From Apostichopus japonicus (taxonomy: Eukaryota; Echinodermata; Holothuroidea; Aspidochirotida; Stichopodidae), in the NCBI RefSeq assembly GCF_037975245.1, contig NC_092568.1:35440501-35504500 (forward strand): DNA of 64,000 nt, given 5' to 3'. How positions within the stretch are numbered: the stretch's first letter is position 1; every line of letters starts with the position of its first letter. Positions 1 to 12,400 of this stretch are shown in pieces. A program made the position numbers and the translations under genes. Below the pieces are notes generated by a model. That model was not told where the DNA came from, made no database searches, and saw only the letters and a list, made by a program, of their open reading frames with translations.

Positions 1-295
1 TTATTGGCTGAATTCGTCAGTTTGAATTACCACCAAGTGCTGTCATGTAGAAGTTTCTAACTTGGCTGGGACAAGTTCGCCTAACTTGGTACCACCAGTC
101 ACCCAGGCTTACTCAATCTGTTTAAAGTTCCAGCGAGAATGGGGGGGGGGGAATTCCCCCTTTTAAAATTCCAACCCCTGGATGCAATGAACTGAATCAG
201 TCTGGGAAACGTACCGCAAATTTTTTTTTATGAATTTCTAGATTTTTTAATATTACTTATTTGGTAACCCCGATACCATTTGAAATTTGGGGAGA

Positions 296-415
296 GGCTT
301 GGTAGGGAGGAGCAGGGTAGGGGAGGAGCAGGGGAGGGGAGGAGCCGGGGAGGGGAGGAGCAGGGGAGGGGAGGAGTAGGGGTGGGGAGGGGAGGGACAG
401 GGGAGGGATGGGGAG
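296..415. repeat. G-rich minisatellite, unit about 18 bp
   Basis: This is a tandem, slightly degenerate array built on GGGGAGGAGCAGGGGAGG-type units on the plus strand, with pure purine blocks of four G's. Reading frames through it give only Gly/Arg/Glu or Pro/Ser repeats and are not genes. The regularly spaced G4 runs could form G-quadruplexes on the plus strand. Confidence 0.85.
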
Positions 416-993
416 GAAAAACAGATGTGCAGTGGTGTCGGAAATTTCCGACAGCATGTGGCGGCCGCACACCTACATAAAAATAATTACTGTGAAATTA
501 CCCATGACCTCAAGTGACTTCCCCGATCGCCCCCATTACCCGGAGTCTGAGCCCTGTCTTCAGTCTTCCCGGTTTTTCTCATGCTAACTGTACGTCTATT
601 CCAAGCAACAATGCAAATATATAATGATATCTACAATGTTACATAAAGAATAATCAAATCAGAAGGACATTTTTAGTGAATTTTGACAGACTTGAACAAG
701 TCTATATAGTTGATCGAATACAGGTCAGAATGATAACGTGGGAAGGGGGCAAACATAAAAACTTTATATCTAACTGTAAAAATATAATTGCTCTTAAAAA
801 TGACATAAAATGTCTCTTACATGTAGTGTGTGTAAGACGTGATGGATTGCACAAACTATTTTAGGAGTAAGAGTCTTTGTGGGAGAGACATTAAATTAAG
901 TGGGTAGGTAGGTAATTAAGTTGTGATTAGACCTGTAAAGTTAATATCGTTCTGTAAGGAATTATGTGTTTATATATTTTTATTTTTTTTATT

Positions 994-994
<1 letters not shown>
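416..994. other. Intergenic, no gene seen
   Basis: The sequence is AT-rich with no recognisable coding potential. A short inverted repeat (AGACTTG, 2-nt spacer, CAAGTCT) lies at 688-703 and is listed separately because related palindromes recur elsewhere in the window. Confidence 0.6.
688..703. repeat. Short palindrome AGACTTG-AA-CAAGTCT
   Basis: This is a perfect 7-bp inverted repeat with a 2-nt loop. The same core (GACTTGNNCAAGTC) appears at 39749-39762 and twice at 45366-45420. It may be a repeat core or a protein-binding palindrome; the function is unknown. Confidence 0.6.
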
Positions 995-1059
<65 letters not shown>

Positions 1060-1069
1060 ATTCGTTATA

Positions 1070-1101
<32 letters not shown>
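995..1101. repeat. (TA)n microsatellite, interrupted
   Basis: Alternating TA runs are interrupted by a short ATTCGTTATAATT segment and end at TTATTGGC. A repeat of TATATTATTGGCTAT follows at once. The IYIYIY-type open frames across it are artefacts. Confidence 0.95.
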
Positions 1102-1106
<5 letters not shown>

Positions 1107-3184
1107 GCTATATTTATATTATTGGCTATTCTGTTGTTAGTGGTGTAGCTTTGATTTGTGTTTTGTGGAACATCCAGCTTACGAAAATTATATGAGTATT
1201 GACAGCTTGACAGCACCGATGTGACTGTCCTCGTCCCCTGTCCCATGTCTCCTTATCTCTCTGCTTAGTATCCTAAAATGTACACTTCCCCCCCCCCTTC
1301 CTCATTCTCTTTCTTTGTAACTGTCCTCTGTAACAGAGAAGACTTGACAGATAATGCATATAATCAGTTTCATGATTAAAGTGTAGGACCTTATTACAAA
1401 CAATTCGTATAGAGAGACTCAAGGATGTTTATGGCGAACCAAATTCAACTAAATAGGTCCCATGTATAAAGTCTTTTGCAGGTGCGGAACCATGTATACC
1501 TCTCACCCCTCCCAGTCCCCCACTAGCAGACAGAATATTAAAATATCTCATACCATCCCGTATATAAATATGTAACATATATGTGCGGTACCGAACCTGA
1601 AGAGTCGAAAATTCCTCAACATTGTTTCAAAAAGTTGCAAAATATAGCAAAATTTATCTAAGGGAGTAGGTGAAGTTCACTCCCCGCCCCACCCACAGTA
1701 AAAAATGAATTTTGCGCCCCTGGTCTATACAACTCCGATGTAGCCACACTAAAGAAGGGACGATGTACCACCTTTAACCATAGAAAGCCAGCGATGTCAC
1801 CTTTGACAGCCAATCAAAAAGAGTCACGGCCAGTTCAACAGCTATTGGCAAGGTAACCCATTCATGAACGTTACATTCGACCTGAGAGGAGGTGATGAAC
1901 AGAAGATGAGTGTTTTTAAACAAGGTTGTTGTAATGACACCTTTTGGCATATTTCCTCCATGTTTTCCCCTTGTAGCAACACCTGACAACCTTGTTCCAC
2001 CCATCGAGGGAACCAACGCCATCTTATCGGTAAACAGAGATACATAGATAAATTGGAAACTTTGTGTACATATCAATTATTGTTGGATGTGTTTTTAAAA
2101 AGTTTTTCGATACATGTTATTATCTTGAAAGATAGAGATAGTGAGTGAGGTCGCCCTCCATGTGTTCTTGATTTTACCTCGGTGAGATGTCAGATCTAGC
2201 GCTGTTAATAGTCTGATGTGTTTATTTGCATCTCACAGGCTTTATTCTCTCATATGCTATTCTCACGAACGTAATGATGATTAATTCAATCAATTATCGT
2301 TTAAGGAGAGGGGTGGGGGGGGGGTTGAAAATTATACGTTTAAAGCGATCTGTCATGGTAAAAAGTTTCGGATTTCTCTGTGGGCTACGGAACATGATTT
2401 ATGTAAATCACTTGATGTGAGGTCAGTGGGACCATACTGACTTTAAAGAGCATCAGTATTGGACCCAGTGTCAAGTAATGTTCACTCGTGTTCCAAGTTC
2501 AACAAGTATTTTACAACCACCCTCAAAGTACTTTTTTGCTCTCTGAAACATTTAATTTTCTGTACTTTAGCACTTCTCAATGGTAGGAATAACTTGGAGA
2601 TATGCATGGAACCATCAAAAGTACTTTTGAAAAAAGTCTAGCAACTTTTTAACATGCGAATATAAAATCTGCACACGATGATATAACATTCCTAAAAAAA
2701 AACTAGGATATTTTCCTCTAGCAATGCGGGACGGATGGCGTTCCACTGATCAATTCTACTTGAATGTTCAAAACGGCACTTTGTATAAATAGACTGTTTG
2801 TTAATTGGTCGACAAAATATCACTTTCTAATTACCGAAGAAATACCGGTATCTTATATGTTGACAAAAATGGAACACTTCTTAGTTTTAGAAAGGGGCTC
2901 TTATGAAGTTTGTAAAAAAAATGAGATGGGGAGGGGGATGCCCCCTACTCCGCCACTCCTGAACCACTATTTGTATATGTTGTATTACGGGTATATCCAT
3001 ATTGTCTCCAAAACAAACAAAAAAGCCTTTAACCTGCTTAAACTTGGTAAAAGTTCTCAAAATTACCTGCTCGGAGATTTTGATCTCCAAACATCAAGGA
3101 GTGTGATATAAGACAAATAAGTGTCGCAATATTAAGAGACAACGCTTTGAGAGTATAAATAAGATACGTGTTGATATTTTGCCC
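1102..3184. other. Intergenic, no gene seen
   Basis: This is low-complexity AT-rich DNA with homopolymer C runs (about 1287-1297) and G runs (about 2315-2324). Open frames of 60-115 codons have biased, non-protein-like composition and no recognisable domain. No clear repeat family was identified here. Confidence 0.5.
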
Positions 3185-3978
3185 ACAGGTGGCCATTCAG
3201 GTTGACTTTCTAGCACATTGGGAACAATATATCAAATATTGCAAACACTGTGGCGAAAAATGTTGGTACCATTTCTAAGTTGAAACTACTTTCCTCGGAA
3301 TATTCTTAGAATGCTTTACCAAACATTAGTTTTCCCCCATTTTTCATATTGCTCTATAATCTGGTCTGGCACCCATACTGTTTATCTTCAACCTCTTGAA
3401 ATCCTACAAAAGAAAGTCATTCGTCATATAACTCATTCTGAATATCGTGAACACATCAGCTCACTTTTCAAATTGCTCAACTTATTAAAATTTAACGATA
3501 TTGTTAGGCTGAATGTAGCCACATTTTTTTACAAGGCTTGGAATGGCTTACTTCCTGCAGCCTTTCATGACTTCTTTACTATTAACAGCGCCATATAGTC
3601 ACCGCACTAGAAGTGCCGGTCAAGCACACCACAACTTATGTAATACAACATTCGGTACGTTAAGTTTCAAGAATCGTGCTATGACATGGAATTCTCTAAC
3701 TGCTACCATAAAATCTACACCATCTAAAGTAACATTTAGAAAAACGCTAAAAAAAGAAGTAATTTCTCAATATTTATACATCGTTTATATTGTATGTTAT
3801 TAATTATTCCTTATTAAGACATTAATTATATTTTCAATTTATGTATATGTATTTTTTTTCTTTCTTTCTTGGGAGTCTTTTATCTTGTTAAGCCTGAATT
3901 GGCTTTTTAGAGGACTTCCATCCACATGTTTATAATTATTATCTGTGGACAATCAAATAAATCAAATCAAATCAAATC
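3185..3978 (+). mobile_element. 5'-truncated, decayed non-LTR retrotransposon (LINE), RT C-terminus and 3' tail
   Basis: The conceptual product matches the C-terminal reverse-transcriptase region of CR1/L2/Jockey-like LINEs. Frame pieces read as a segment with HWEQYI, then NIANTVAKNVGTISKLKLL, then LVFPHFSYCSIIWSG and LQKKVIRHITHSEY (about 3311-3598). A shifted frame from about 3590 follows, with YSHRTRSAG, FKNRAMTWNSL and FRKTLKKE. At least one stop (about 3306) and two frameshifts break it, and no catalytic YADD region is present, so it is a dead 5'-truncated copy. A 3' UTR follows and ends in a short AATCA-type tandem tail (about 3954-3978). The left boundary is uncertain. Confidence 0.85.
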
Positions 3979-4681
3979 TTGCATAATCTTTAAAATATCG
4001 ATGTATCGATCCGTATCGCCTCCAAATATACTAAAAGACCAAAACTCTTTACCTATGGTTAAGCCTTAACCCTTCGTGTAAATCCCCCTTCAAATCATTT
4101 CGCCAATTATTGTTCTGATTCATCCTTCCTCGACGTCTGGGGATAAGTTAGCTAGAGGCACAACTTTAAAGAACTTGTTGAAGACAAAAAAGATGACATT
4201 TTTAACAAGTTGTACACTGATGACTCTTTTAATTGAAATGTTTAAAATACCTATCCGTATTATATTGGTTCAAGAACAGTTCTTCATGGGGTACCGGAGA
4301 AAATGACCCCGGTTATCAAAAACCAGAAATTGAGAAGAGTGATGTTGACCTTTCAATGGGCGTGATAAGATCATTAATCGAAGTCAAAACATTTAGACAA
4401 TGATAATGATCTAGTAATGATCATAACTATTTCTTTGTTTGAAATTTAAGGTATAAACAAGAAAGGTTGGACGCATCTATTGTTCTGATACAGATCGAAA
4501 GCGAGGTGATATTTCAGGTTCTTGCTATAGGGTTACAAATGGCGATTAATTATCGCAATTTACTGTATCCTATATCTGCTGCCATTTTATAACCACGCAA
4601 ACAGCTGTAGAACCGAAGACTTGGTAAGAGCCCATGGAATAGCCGGATTTCAACAATACTCAATTTCATTAAATAATTTGG
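3979..4681. other. Intergenic, no gene seen
   Basis: AT-rich sequence with no recognisable gene, RNA or repeat family. Confidence 0.5.
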
Positions 4682-4714
4682 TTTATATATATATATATTT
4701 ATGTGTTTATGTAT

Positions 4715-4748
<34 letters not shown>
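4682..4748. repeat. (TA)n microsatellite, insertion target of the following element
   Basis: Imperfect TA runs with ATGTGTTTATGTATG interruptions end directly at the inverted terminus of the element at 4749. A further TATATATA lies on the far side (5263 onward), as expected if the element inserted into TA-rich DNA. Confidence 0.85.
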
Positions 4749-4752
<4 letters not shown>

Positions 4753-5261
4753 ATGTGCCCAAGATTTCCTGAAGAGTGCTGGGTATACTGATCGCCGTCC
4801 TGGGGAGGGGTCTAAAGGGGGAGGGGTGTCCCCCTCCCCTTTGAGAAATTTTCCGATTTTTGAAGGTGCTCAGATGCCAAATGCTGGCACTTGTATAGCT
4901 TTTGAAGCACATATACACAAGTACTAGTTTTGCTAACAATTTACATATTTAATTTTCTTTTTAGTGAAATATATTACGTACCTGGTAAAAGTTTTTAGTT
5001 TGTTTCAAAGAGATTTTACAAGGGACCGATTGAGAGCCGTAAGTAATGTTTCTCGCATGCGCACCGTAACTGATGTATTATTAGTCTGTATGATGTTGGC
5101 AAAGGCTAGGCCCAATTTATGTTGAATATATTTGTTAGGAATGTCGGGATTTTACATGAAAATAGTGCTGGGCGGGATTCACGATTTTTAAGACAGTGCT
5201 GGGCGGTAATTTTTAGTGCTGGGCGGGGCCGCCAAGTGCCGCCCAGCGTGGGCACATCCCT
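4749..5261. mobile_element. Non-autonomous TIR element (hAT-like MITE), about 513 bp
   Basis: The ends are inverted: AGGGATGTGCCCA at 4749-4761 and its exact complement at 5249-5261. Both flanks are TATATATA, consistent with an 8-bp target duplication, although this cannot be proved inside a TA repeat. The right half has three copies of AGTGCTGGGCGG (about 5165-5225) followed by an inverted copy at the end, which look like subterminal transposase-binding repeats. A palindromic module at 4789-4843 is shared in inverted orientation with the element at 60828-61196. No transposase frame is present, so mobilisation would need an enzyme in trans. The hAT assignment is inferred from the TIR and TSD style. 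Confidence 0.75.
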
Positions 5262-6059
5262 GTATATATAATAAGAATAAAGAAATTGAGTGTTAGTATA
5301 ATGCTATAGCTGATTTTTGTTTTCTAGATATTCACCTTCAAAATATGTTGAGTCTCTGGAATGCTCCTTTAAGGCTAAATTGAGGTGACGTTGACTTCCC
5401 AGTGCATAGATAAATGCTAATGTTAATCCATTGCTTAAGCCTTTAATAACTCCTAATAACTCAACCAAAACATGTTCTTCTATAAACAACAGAGCACTGT
5501 TGAATGACACTCAGCACGATTGTTTCTTGACAAATTGTATAGTAGCCAACCTTGTAAACATGTCATGTGAGGCCTGTTTTCCCCCATTGAGTTTTGTGCT
5601 GCATTTGATTGTCATTATATTAGACTCTATAGTTCAGTCACTTTAATTGATGGACCTCAGATGTTTAAATGATCATGCATTTCTTCAAAAATTATGTGTA
5701 CGACATTATGATGCAAATATGATATGCATCATAATCTATCAAGCACCGAGAGACAGCGAAAACTAAATTTCCCACCAACTTACGTAAAATTCTGTTTGCT
5801 AGTTTAACCTACTGACTGACCTAACAGTAGTGCTGTTACCTTGTATATAGGCCTATCATTACATTTTGTAGGCTGCATTGACTTACGAAGTAGACAGTAT
5901 TCGCACACTAACGTAAGGTGATTGCTACTGAAAACATTCTCATCAGAAAAACGATCTTTTTAAAACATTAGTCAGCTTTATAGTAAGTAAGCAAAACATG
6001 TTAAAAAAACAAGCACGTATTATAGCGTGATGACTAGAATTATTTCTCTCAAAATGTTT
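5262..6059. other. Intergenic, no gene seen
   Basis: Mostly unique-looking AT-rich sequence. One TAGGCCTA palindrome is at 5848-5855. Overlapping open frames on both strands at 5304-5646 have no recognisable domains. Confidence 0.5.
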
Positions 6060-6064
6060 CAAAT

Positions 6065-7404
6065 CAGGGGCGTATCCAGGGGGGGGGCGCAACAGGCGCG
6101 CGCCCCCCCTATTGGCCGTCACCAAAAAAAAAAAAAGTTTAGCAAAAAAAAAAAAAAAAAAAAAATGATGACGACCTTTATGTGAGATGTCGGTGATCGC
6201 TCAACCCCCCCCCCCCCCCTCCCGTATGCTTTATTTTTTGTTTGCCAAAAAAAGGTTCTGGCGAAGTTCGGTGGCATAATAGTTTTAGAAACATAGATGG
6301 TAATTGTGTTTGTATTATCACTATAAACACTAAATGACATGCCAGCCATACTAAATTGTGCATTTTGTGTCCATATTTACTGGAAATGTTGCTTATTATT
6401 AAGGTCGAAAAATGGATCACATATGGCCATGGGCGGTGATCCTGGGTGGAGGGGGGATATATCCCCCCATGAAAATGGGTGGAGGGGATGTAATGCACCA
6501 TATCCCCCCCCCCCCCACCAAATGCCAGGGATAAGAATATTTTCATGCCTACATTTATGCATCTTCGTTAATGTACGGCTCTTTTTTAGCTTCATTTCTC
6601 GCCTACCATAAACGCAGTGCGATCTTTTCAAATAAAGCGTCTTTATAAAGCAAAAATAGTTGACTGTAGGCTTCATTGGCCCTATAACAGCAAAATGTAT
6701 TATTGCGCCCACGGTATTGATATAGTACATATATGCACCCTCATAGTATTCATATAGGCCCTATAGTAGGCCTACACACGTACATGTTCCCTCGAACAGC
6801 TGAGAATCTCATGTAACCAGGGTAATGCTTAATACACGTTTCACCTGGATGCCCTAGCAATCGGTACCTAGGAATGTAACTATGTGTAATTGTGTATTGC
6901 ATGTGTATAGGCCTATAATAGGCTGCATGAGGCCATTTTCTTCATCGAATAATATAACAGAGCTCTCGAACATTCTAACGTTGCGCCTGAAACAAGATTG
7001 ACAGGGGCAATTTTCCCAAAATAACACCCGAAATTTAAAAAAAAAGTATTTTGGATCCTGATTATGAGATATTTCGGACATGACATCCCTATTTTAAAGT
7101 TGGGTATATGCCGCTTGGAAACCTCGGGAAGTGCCGTTTCCGGCCATCTAGAGGGTTTGTTAATCCCAAAATTTTCGTGTACGCTTCGCGCCAACCATGG
7201 TGGCGCTACGCTTAGATAGTCAACAAGGTCATACCCCCCCCACTCGTAAGTACGGATCGCCGCCCATGCATATGACACCATTTTGCATTTCAGCCCTTCT
7301 TTGAAAGCAAAAATTGTACACCCCTCCCCTTAGACCCATCCCCCAGGACGGCGATCATTCATGCCTGGCGCCCCCCCTATTGGAAAATCCTGGATACGCC
7401 CCTG
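6065..7404. mobile_element. TIR-bounded element or nested pair, hAT-like ends, about 1.34 kb
   Basis: CAGGGGCGTATCCAGG at 6065-6080 is the exact reverse complement of 7389-7404. CAAAT directly repeats at 6060-6064 and 7405-7409, a possible 5-bp TSD, whereas hAT elements normally leave 8 bp. About 7080-7230 is closely similar to the interior of the 13315-13582 element; both carry GGTGGCGCTACGCTTAGATAGT-like sequence. 7318-7362 matches a module of the other two elements. Poly-A, poly-C and G-rich tracts fill the rest and no transposase frame is seen. It could be two nested or adjacent copies whose outer ends happen to match. Confidence 0.6.
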
Positions 7405-7409
7405 CAAAT

Positions 7410-8485
7410 GAACTTCTATTAGAAGTTAGGCTGCTGTATGTCACGTCGACATGTTTGCATCCAGTAACGATAGGTTTAGCACTGTGGTCAAAGTAAGGAA
7501 TGAGATCGCTGATCCACAAACTGTACCTAAATGGACAGTTATGAAGGACAGTGTCATCGGCGCAAAGGGGGACGGGTGGTGGTGGTGATCGCCCCACCTT
7601 CCATTGAAATCATTTTTATTTTTATTTAAGATGCATAGACATTTTCTCACTAGAATCGAAATAGGCCTACACCAATACAAAGTACTCCACATTGGTTAAT
7701 TTTCATTGTTAGTTTCACCCCCCCCCCCCCCCTGTACTCTTCTTAATTTAGGTAAAGTTGGTATCCAACCTAGACCAATTAATTTGCATAACGATAGAGT
7801 GGAAACTAAAAACAAACCATTTACTTGACACGGTGTACACCTGTTTGCTTCAAGTTCACTGCTGTAGAAAACTAGAACAATTTCACCTAACGATTGTCCT
7901 ATTTCGAATACGGTTAACAGGAAGGGGAAGCGAATTTCAGCAGTGTACGTGATAAGAATCTGTTCATCAGTCTTCTGTCACAATAAATTTACCCATGGAC
8001 TATCTAGAACGGTCCTGGGTGTAGCCTAAATCTCTGGTTACATATATTTCTAAAATTCCTGTATAGTATAGTAAGAGTATTGCCCTTTATAGAACAAACC
8101 ACCCCTTTTGGAAGTTTTGTCTCTTTATGAAATCGTTATCCTCAGATTAGTAAGAGGCCAAAATATTAAACCGAACTTTCCAAGAAAATCACTTTTGTAG
8201 TTTCGCATTTCATAACCAATAGAGTAAACCACATAAACCACTTAGAACTCAATGCTTTATCGATTGAGAGGACAACCCTGTCGAACCATTGGCTTATAAT
8301 AGGAGTGGTTGACAGCGAACATAAACACAAAGGGACACATTGATGATTCTTCCAAATATTTCACTAAACAAGGGCAGAGATATACCTGAAATGTTACAAC
8401 TGCCATATTTAGGCTGTACATATATGTATGATTGTTTTGAAAAATAAATTTCGTCAAAATTCATAAACGATTCATCATCAAAGAT
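7410..8485. other. Intergenic, no gene seen
   Basis: AT-rich sequence with a poly-C run at about 7719-7732 and a TAGGCCTA palindrome near 7663. No convincing coding or RNA feature. Confidence 0.5.
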
Positions 8486-8521
8486 AGGTACAATTTTGCC
8501 ATATATGGCAAAATTGTACCT
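8486..8521. repeat. Perfect 36-bp palindrome
   Basis: AGGTACAATTTTGCCATA is followed with no spacer by its exact reverse complement. DNA could extrude an 18-bp cruciform arm, or RNA could fold into a hairpin. It is isolated, with no flanking TIR-element features recognised. Confidence 0.95.
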
Positions 8522-8901
8522 GTTTCTTTGGACTACAAGATTATAGTTTTCAGGAGAAGGGAAAAGGCATCGGTTCCATTTGAGGTGGCCCATAGTCAGG
8601 GGGAATGCTCCCCCCCCTTCCCTGTGTAATCCGTCTGCTTCCCTTCCCATCTGTGTCATCATCATTTGTACAAATCTTCACGAGTTACAGGACACGAGTA
8701 CTGTGCCCTTCCTTGAATTGTAGCCCTCCTTTTCCTCCCCCTCCTCTAAATTCATGGCTACGGGCCTGGATTAAGGTTAGGTTATACTTATCCATTACCG
8801 CATAACTCACTCGGTTCAAAGTATAGCACATCTATAGATAAATGAATGACTGCTGGACAGAATTAGGATAGTGTACTCGAGTATACCAGCTGCACGAGAC
8901 T

Positions 8902-9380
8902 AATGAGTACAATTACCATTCCCCTTGTCATATGAGTACGTTCCCTTGTTATATGATTACAAGTACCGATCCCCTTGTAATGTGAGTACAAATACCATTC
9001 CCATTGTTACATGAGAACAAGTACCATTCCCCTTGTTATATGAGTACGAGTACCGTTCCCCTTGTAATATGAGTACAAAAAACGTTCCCCTTGTTATATG
9101 GGTACAAGTACCATTCCCATTGTTACATGAGTATACAAGTACCATTCCCCGTGTCATATAATTCCAAGTACCATTCCCCTTGTTACATACAACTACCATT
9201 CCCCTTGTTATATGAGTACGAGTACCATTCCCCTTGTCATATGAGTACAAGTAGGTCATATGAGTACAACTACCATTCCCCTTGTTATATGAGTACAAGT
9301 ACCGTTCCCCTTGTTATATGAGTGCAGGTACCATTCTCCTTGTCACATGAGTACAAGTATACCATTACTCTCGGTATATG
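8902..9380. repeat. Minisatellite, unit about 29 bp, roughly 16 copies
   Basis: The repeated unit is approximately CCATTCCCCTTGTTATATG followed by AGTACAAGTA, with small length changes that give 26-31 bp spacing. Both strands give open frames with tyrosine/histidine-rich repeats, which are by-products of the array. More degenerate GAGTAC elements continue to about 9470. The units are directly adjacent with no alternating unique spacers, so it is not a CRISPR array. Confidence 0.9.
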
Positions 9381-9470
9381 AATGAAGAACAATTCGCCTA
9401 ATTATTTGGGTACAAGTACGAGTACAACTGGCTCTTAGCGCGAGTACATTTGCTTCTTAATCATGTACTC

Positions 9471-12400
9471 TCACTAGTATATTTATACTACAATCCCAAT
9501 ATGACCCGATTTCGAGAATGATGTAAAAAAATCACGAGGGCTCGTGTGCCTATACAGCCTGGGAATTATTCCTCAATATATGGCGTGCGGAATCACTGCA
9601 AGTATGTCGGTACGGTACATCGTGGAACTATGTAGCTATATACACCCCGAGCATATTATAACACGGTAGTATAGCACAGGTAAATAATTATACGGTATAG
9701 AGCTGTTCAACAACCACATGGCGATATTCGTTGTAACTTGGGCTGAAGCAGTAATATCACATTGGTTTAGCATAATGCTAGAAAGCCCCAAATTGGTCAC
9801 TCTATACCAACACTTAACGCGTCATAAACCACAATTTAATGTTTGGTCTATCCGATCATTATTGCCACGGTGGTTTTAAACAATACTGTTTTCTCTGAGT
9901 TGCCTAAGTATATGTTCGTGTGTGTGTGCGTTTGTGTGTATGAGTGTTTGTGCATGATCATGTACTTTTGTTAGTCGAACAGCCGTTTAATATTCCTCTT
10001 GGATAAAATTATACTGTTAGGCATTAAACACGACCTCTAACAGCCGTTAAGCAGAACTCGGGATTTGATTCCAACGAAAGGAAAGTTTTAGTGAAGTGTT
10101 TATAGATCTTTGAAAGACACAAAAAAGCAATAGCATGTAGTTTATTTAATTCAGAGTAATCCTGCGGTAAGACAAAGGAAGGAAACTAATTGAAGGTTAA
10201 ATCATCTCTCAGATATATAAAGTTCCACCAAAACTTAACAGTATACAGTAACACTCATTTCTTTACTTGTACTGATTTAAAAAAAAATAAAAAAATGTCA
10301 TTGGAGTACAGAACAATTCCTTGATTCATATTACCAATGTATATACGTTGGGTAAGATTCTTATAGTTCGAAATTCTTGAAGTCAAATCCTAACCCCTTT
10401 GAAACAGTGATAAGTGTACGTACAGACCTTATGACGTCACCTCTGTGACACGACGGTATGCAAACGTTATTATCTCTAGATCGATCTCGACACATAACTA
10501 TAACTTTGTCATCATGTAGCAGAAATCAAATTCGACGAAAGATCAGCCAAGTCATAAAGACCACATTTTAATAACAAGCCCGAAGGCAACCATAAACGTG
10601 CTCCACAATAGAGATTTTGTCCCACAGAACACCAAAACAAACTCCATTCTTTCCTCGATTGATTTCAGACGTGCTAAATATATATTCCTCTCGACTTTGA
10701 CCTGTCAACTTGCGGCGATAAAAGTTTACAGGAATAAGAGCGGTCGGACGTAAATATTTAGCTATATTGAGTATCCATCTATTGGCAGCTCACTGTTTGG
10801 AGAAGGCGACAGACGTGAATGGCATGTAAATGCTCGCAGCCACGTCCCTTCAAAATTGATGACACGATATCTAGTTCTATGATCTATACCCAAACAAAAA
10901 CTCCATTGGCTTCCCTACCTTCCTTCTCTCGAAAAAGAAACGAGAGCCTGAGTTTTAATCATAGATTGATGGAAGCTTATACTCGTGTTTAATCGTATGA
11001 TTTTTTAAAGCGACCGGTGATCATGAATCTACCTTTGTGGCCACTAACTAAACCAGCTTAATACAGTCACTTTCTATTTATCTAGATTTATCTATCTCGA
11101 GCATAAGTAGGATGATTCAGTATTTAAGTAACGGTCATAACGTTAGGACAGGATTTCGTGGAATTGCTTACTGATATGTCATCAGTGTTGCCTCCAAATC
11201 TTCTAGAAAGTCAACATAATGGTCAGCCATGCTGAAGGTGTTAGCTAACTTGTATACATATAAATCACCCACACTGAGAAATTTATGACTATTGGCTATT
11301 TAACACTCCTCAATGCCTCGAAATAATATGGACTGAGGATTGGAGCCTATAGGGAAAGAAATTTTGAAAAATATTTCAGCCACAACTGGACCGACAACTA
11401 TTGATCGAAAGATCTAATTTTATCAATAGTTCGACTGCACGTAAAGACGTTATACTGTAAATTCACAATATTGGCATTAACGTTCTATTAAAAGATTAAA
11501 AGATCTCGCTGATTATTCTCACTGGTTTATAGTTCTGTCTTTCAGCTATATGATTTCATCAATGGCTTGACCAGATAAGTTCCGCCAGAAACTATAGAAA
11601 GAATTATACTTGTAAAGATCGGAAGTCAAACTGTTCAAAGCAAGCAAAAAAAAAATCCCTCATTTGCGTTGAGTTTTACTGAATAATTCCGCTAATTGGG
11701 TGGATTATTCCTCGAAGGTATCTCAAAAAACAAAATTGATGTTTCCTTGTCTAACTGTAGCAATGTTAGCGTTTGAAAAACAAAAGTTGTTACAATTTGA
11801 CTTACGAACACGGCAACTACAGTGTCTATCAAATGCAGCTATATGTATAACACATTACTCGAATTTGGGGAAACGCGGCAGTATACCGTATATTATCAAA
11901 CTATCATTCTAAAGTTTGTAAAATGACATCAATTAATCAAAACAGCTAGACATTCCCTTACAGCTATTCAGACCAGATCAAGGGGGCTGATATCTCATTG
12001 TCTGAATAATCGGTACGTTAATCCCTGGATCTTATCATTAACTGCCCAGCTGACGAGTACATTAATATGCCACCCTGCTGCCCCCTTATCATTCCGTCAC
12101 AGAGTGACAATCATTGTAACCTGCGATATGACCACTGACGCACGACCCCCTGTCATCGTAGATACACCCCCAGGCGACCCTTCTCTGCTCAACCTTGGCT
12201 AAATTTGTTTTCACAGTCCGCCTACTGCTTGCTTTTGCAACCTCTCCTTTTACATATAAAATGTCTGTAACATTAGCTCTTTAAAGAGGGGGCTTATTAT
12301 TACGGTAACAGACTAGCCTGCACGGAGGACGTTTAATATTATTCCTTGCTATCTCGAGAGTAAATCAGATAGCAGTCTATCGGCCTGCCGAGCAGGCTGA

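Noticed and set aside
228-480. Gly/Arg- or Pro/Ser-rich small proteins
   Set aside because: Three overlapping frames all derive from the G-rich minisatellite.
8902-9380. CRISPR-like regular repeat
   Set aside because: Units are contiguous and degenerate with no unique spacers, and the genome is animal. It is a minisatellite.
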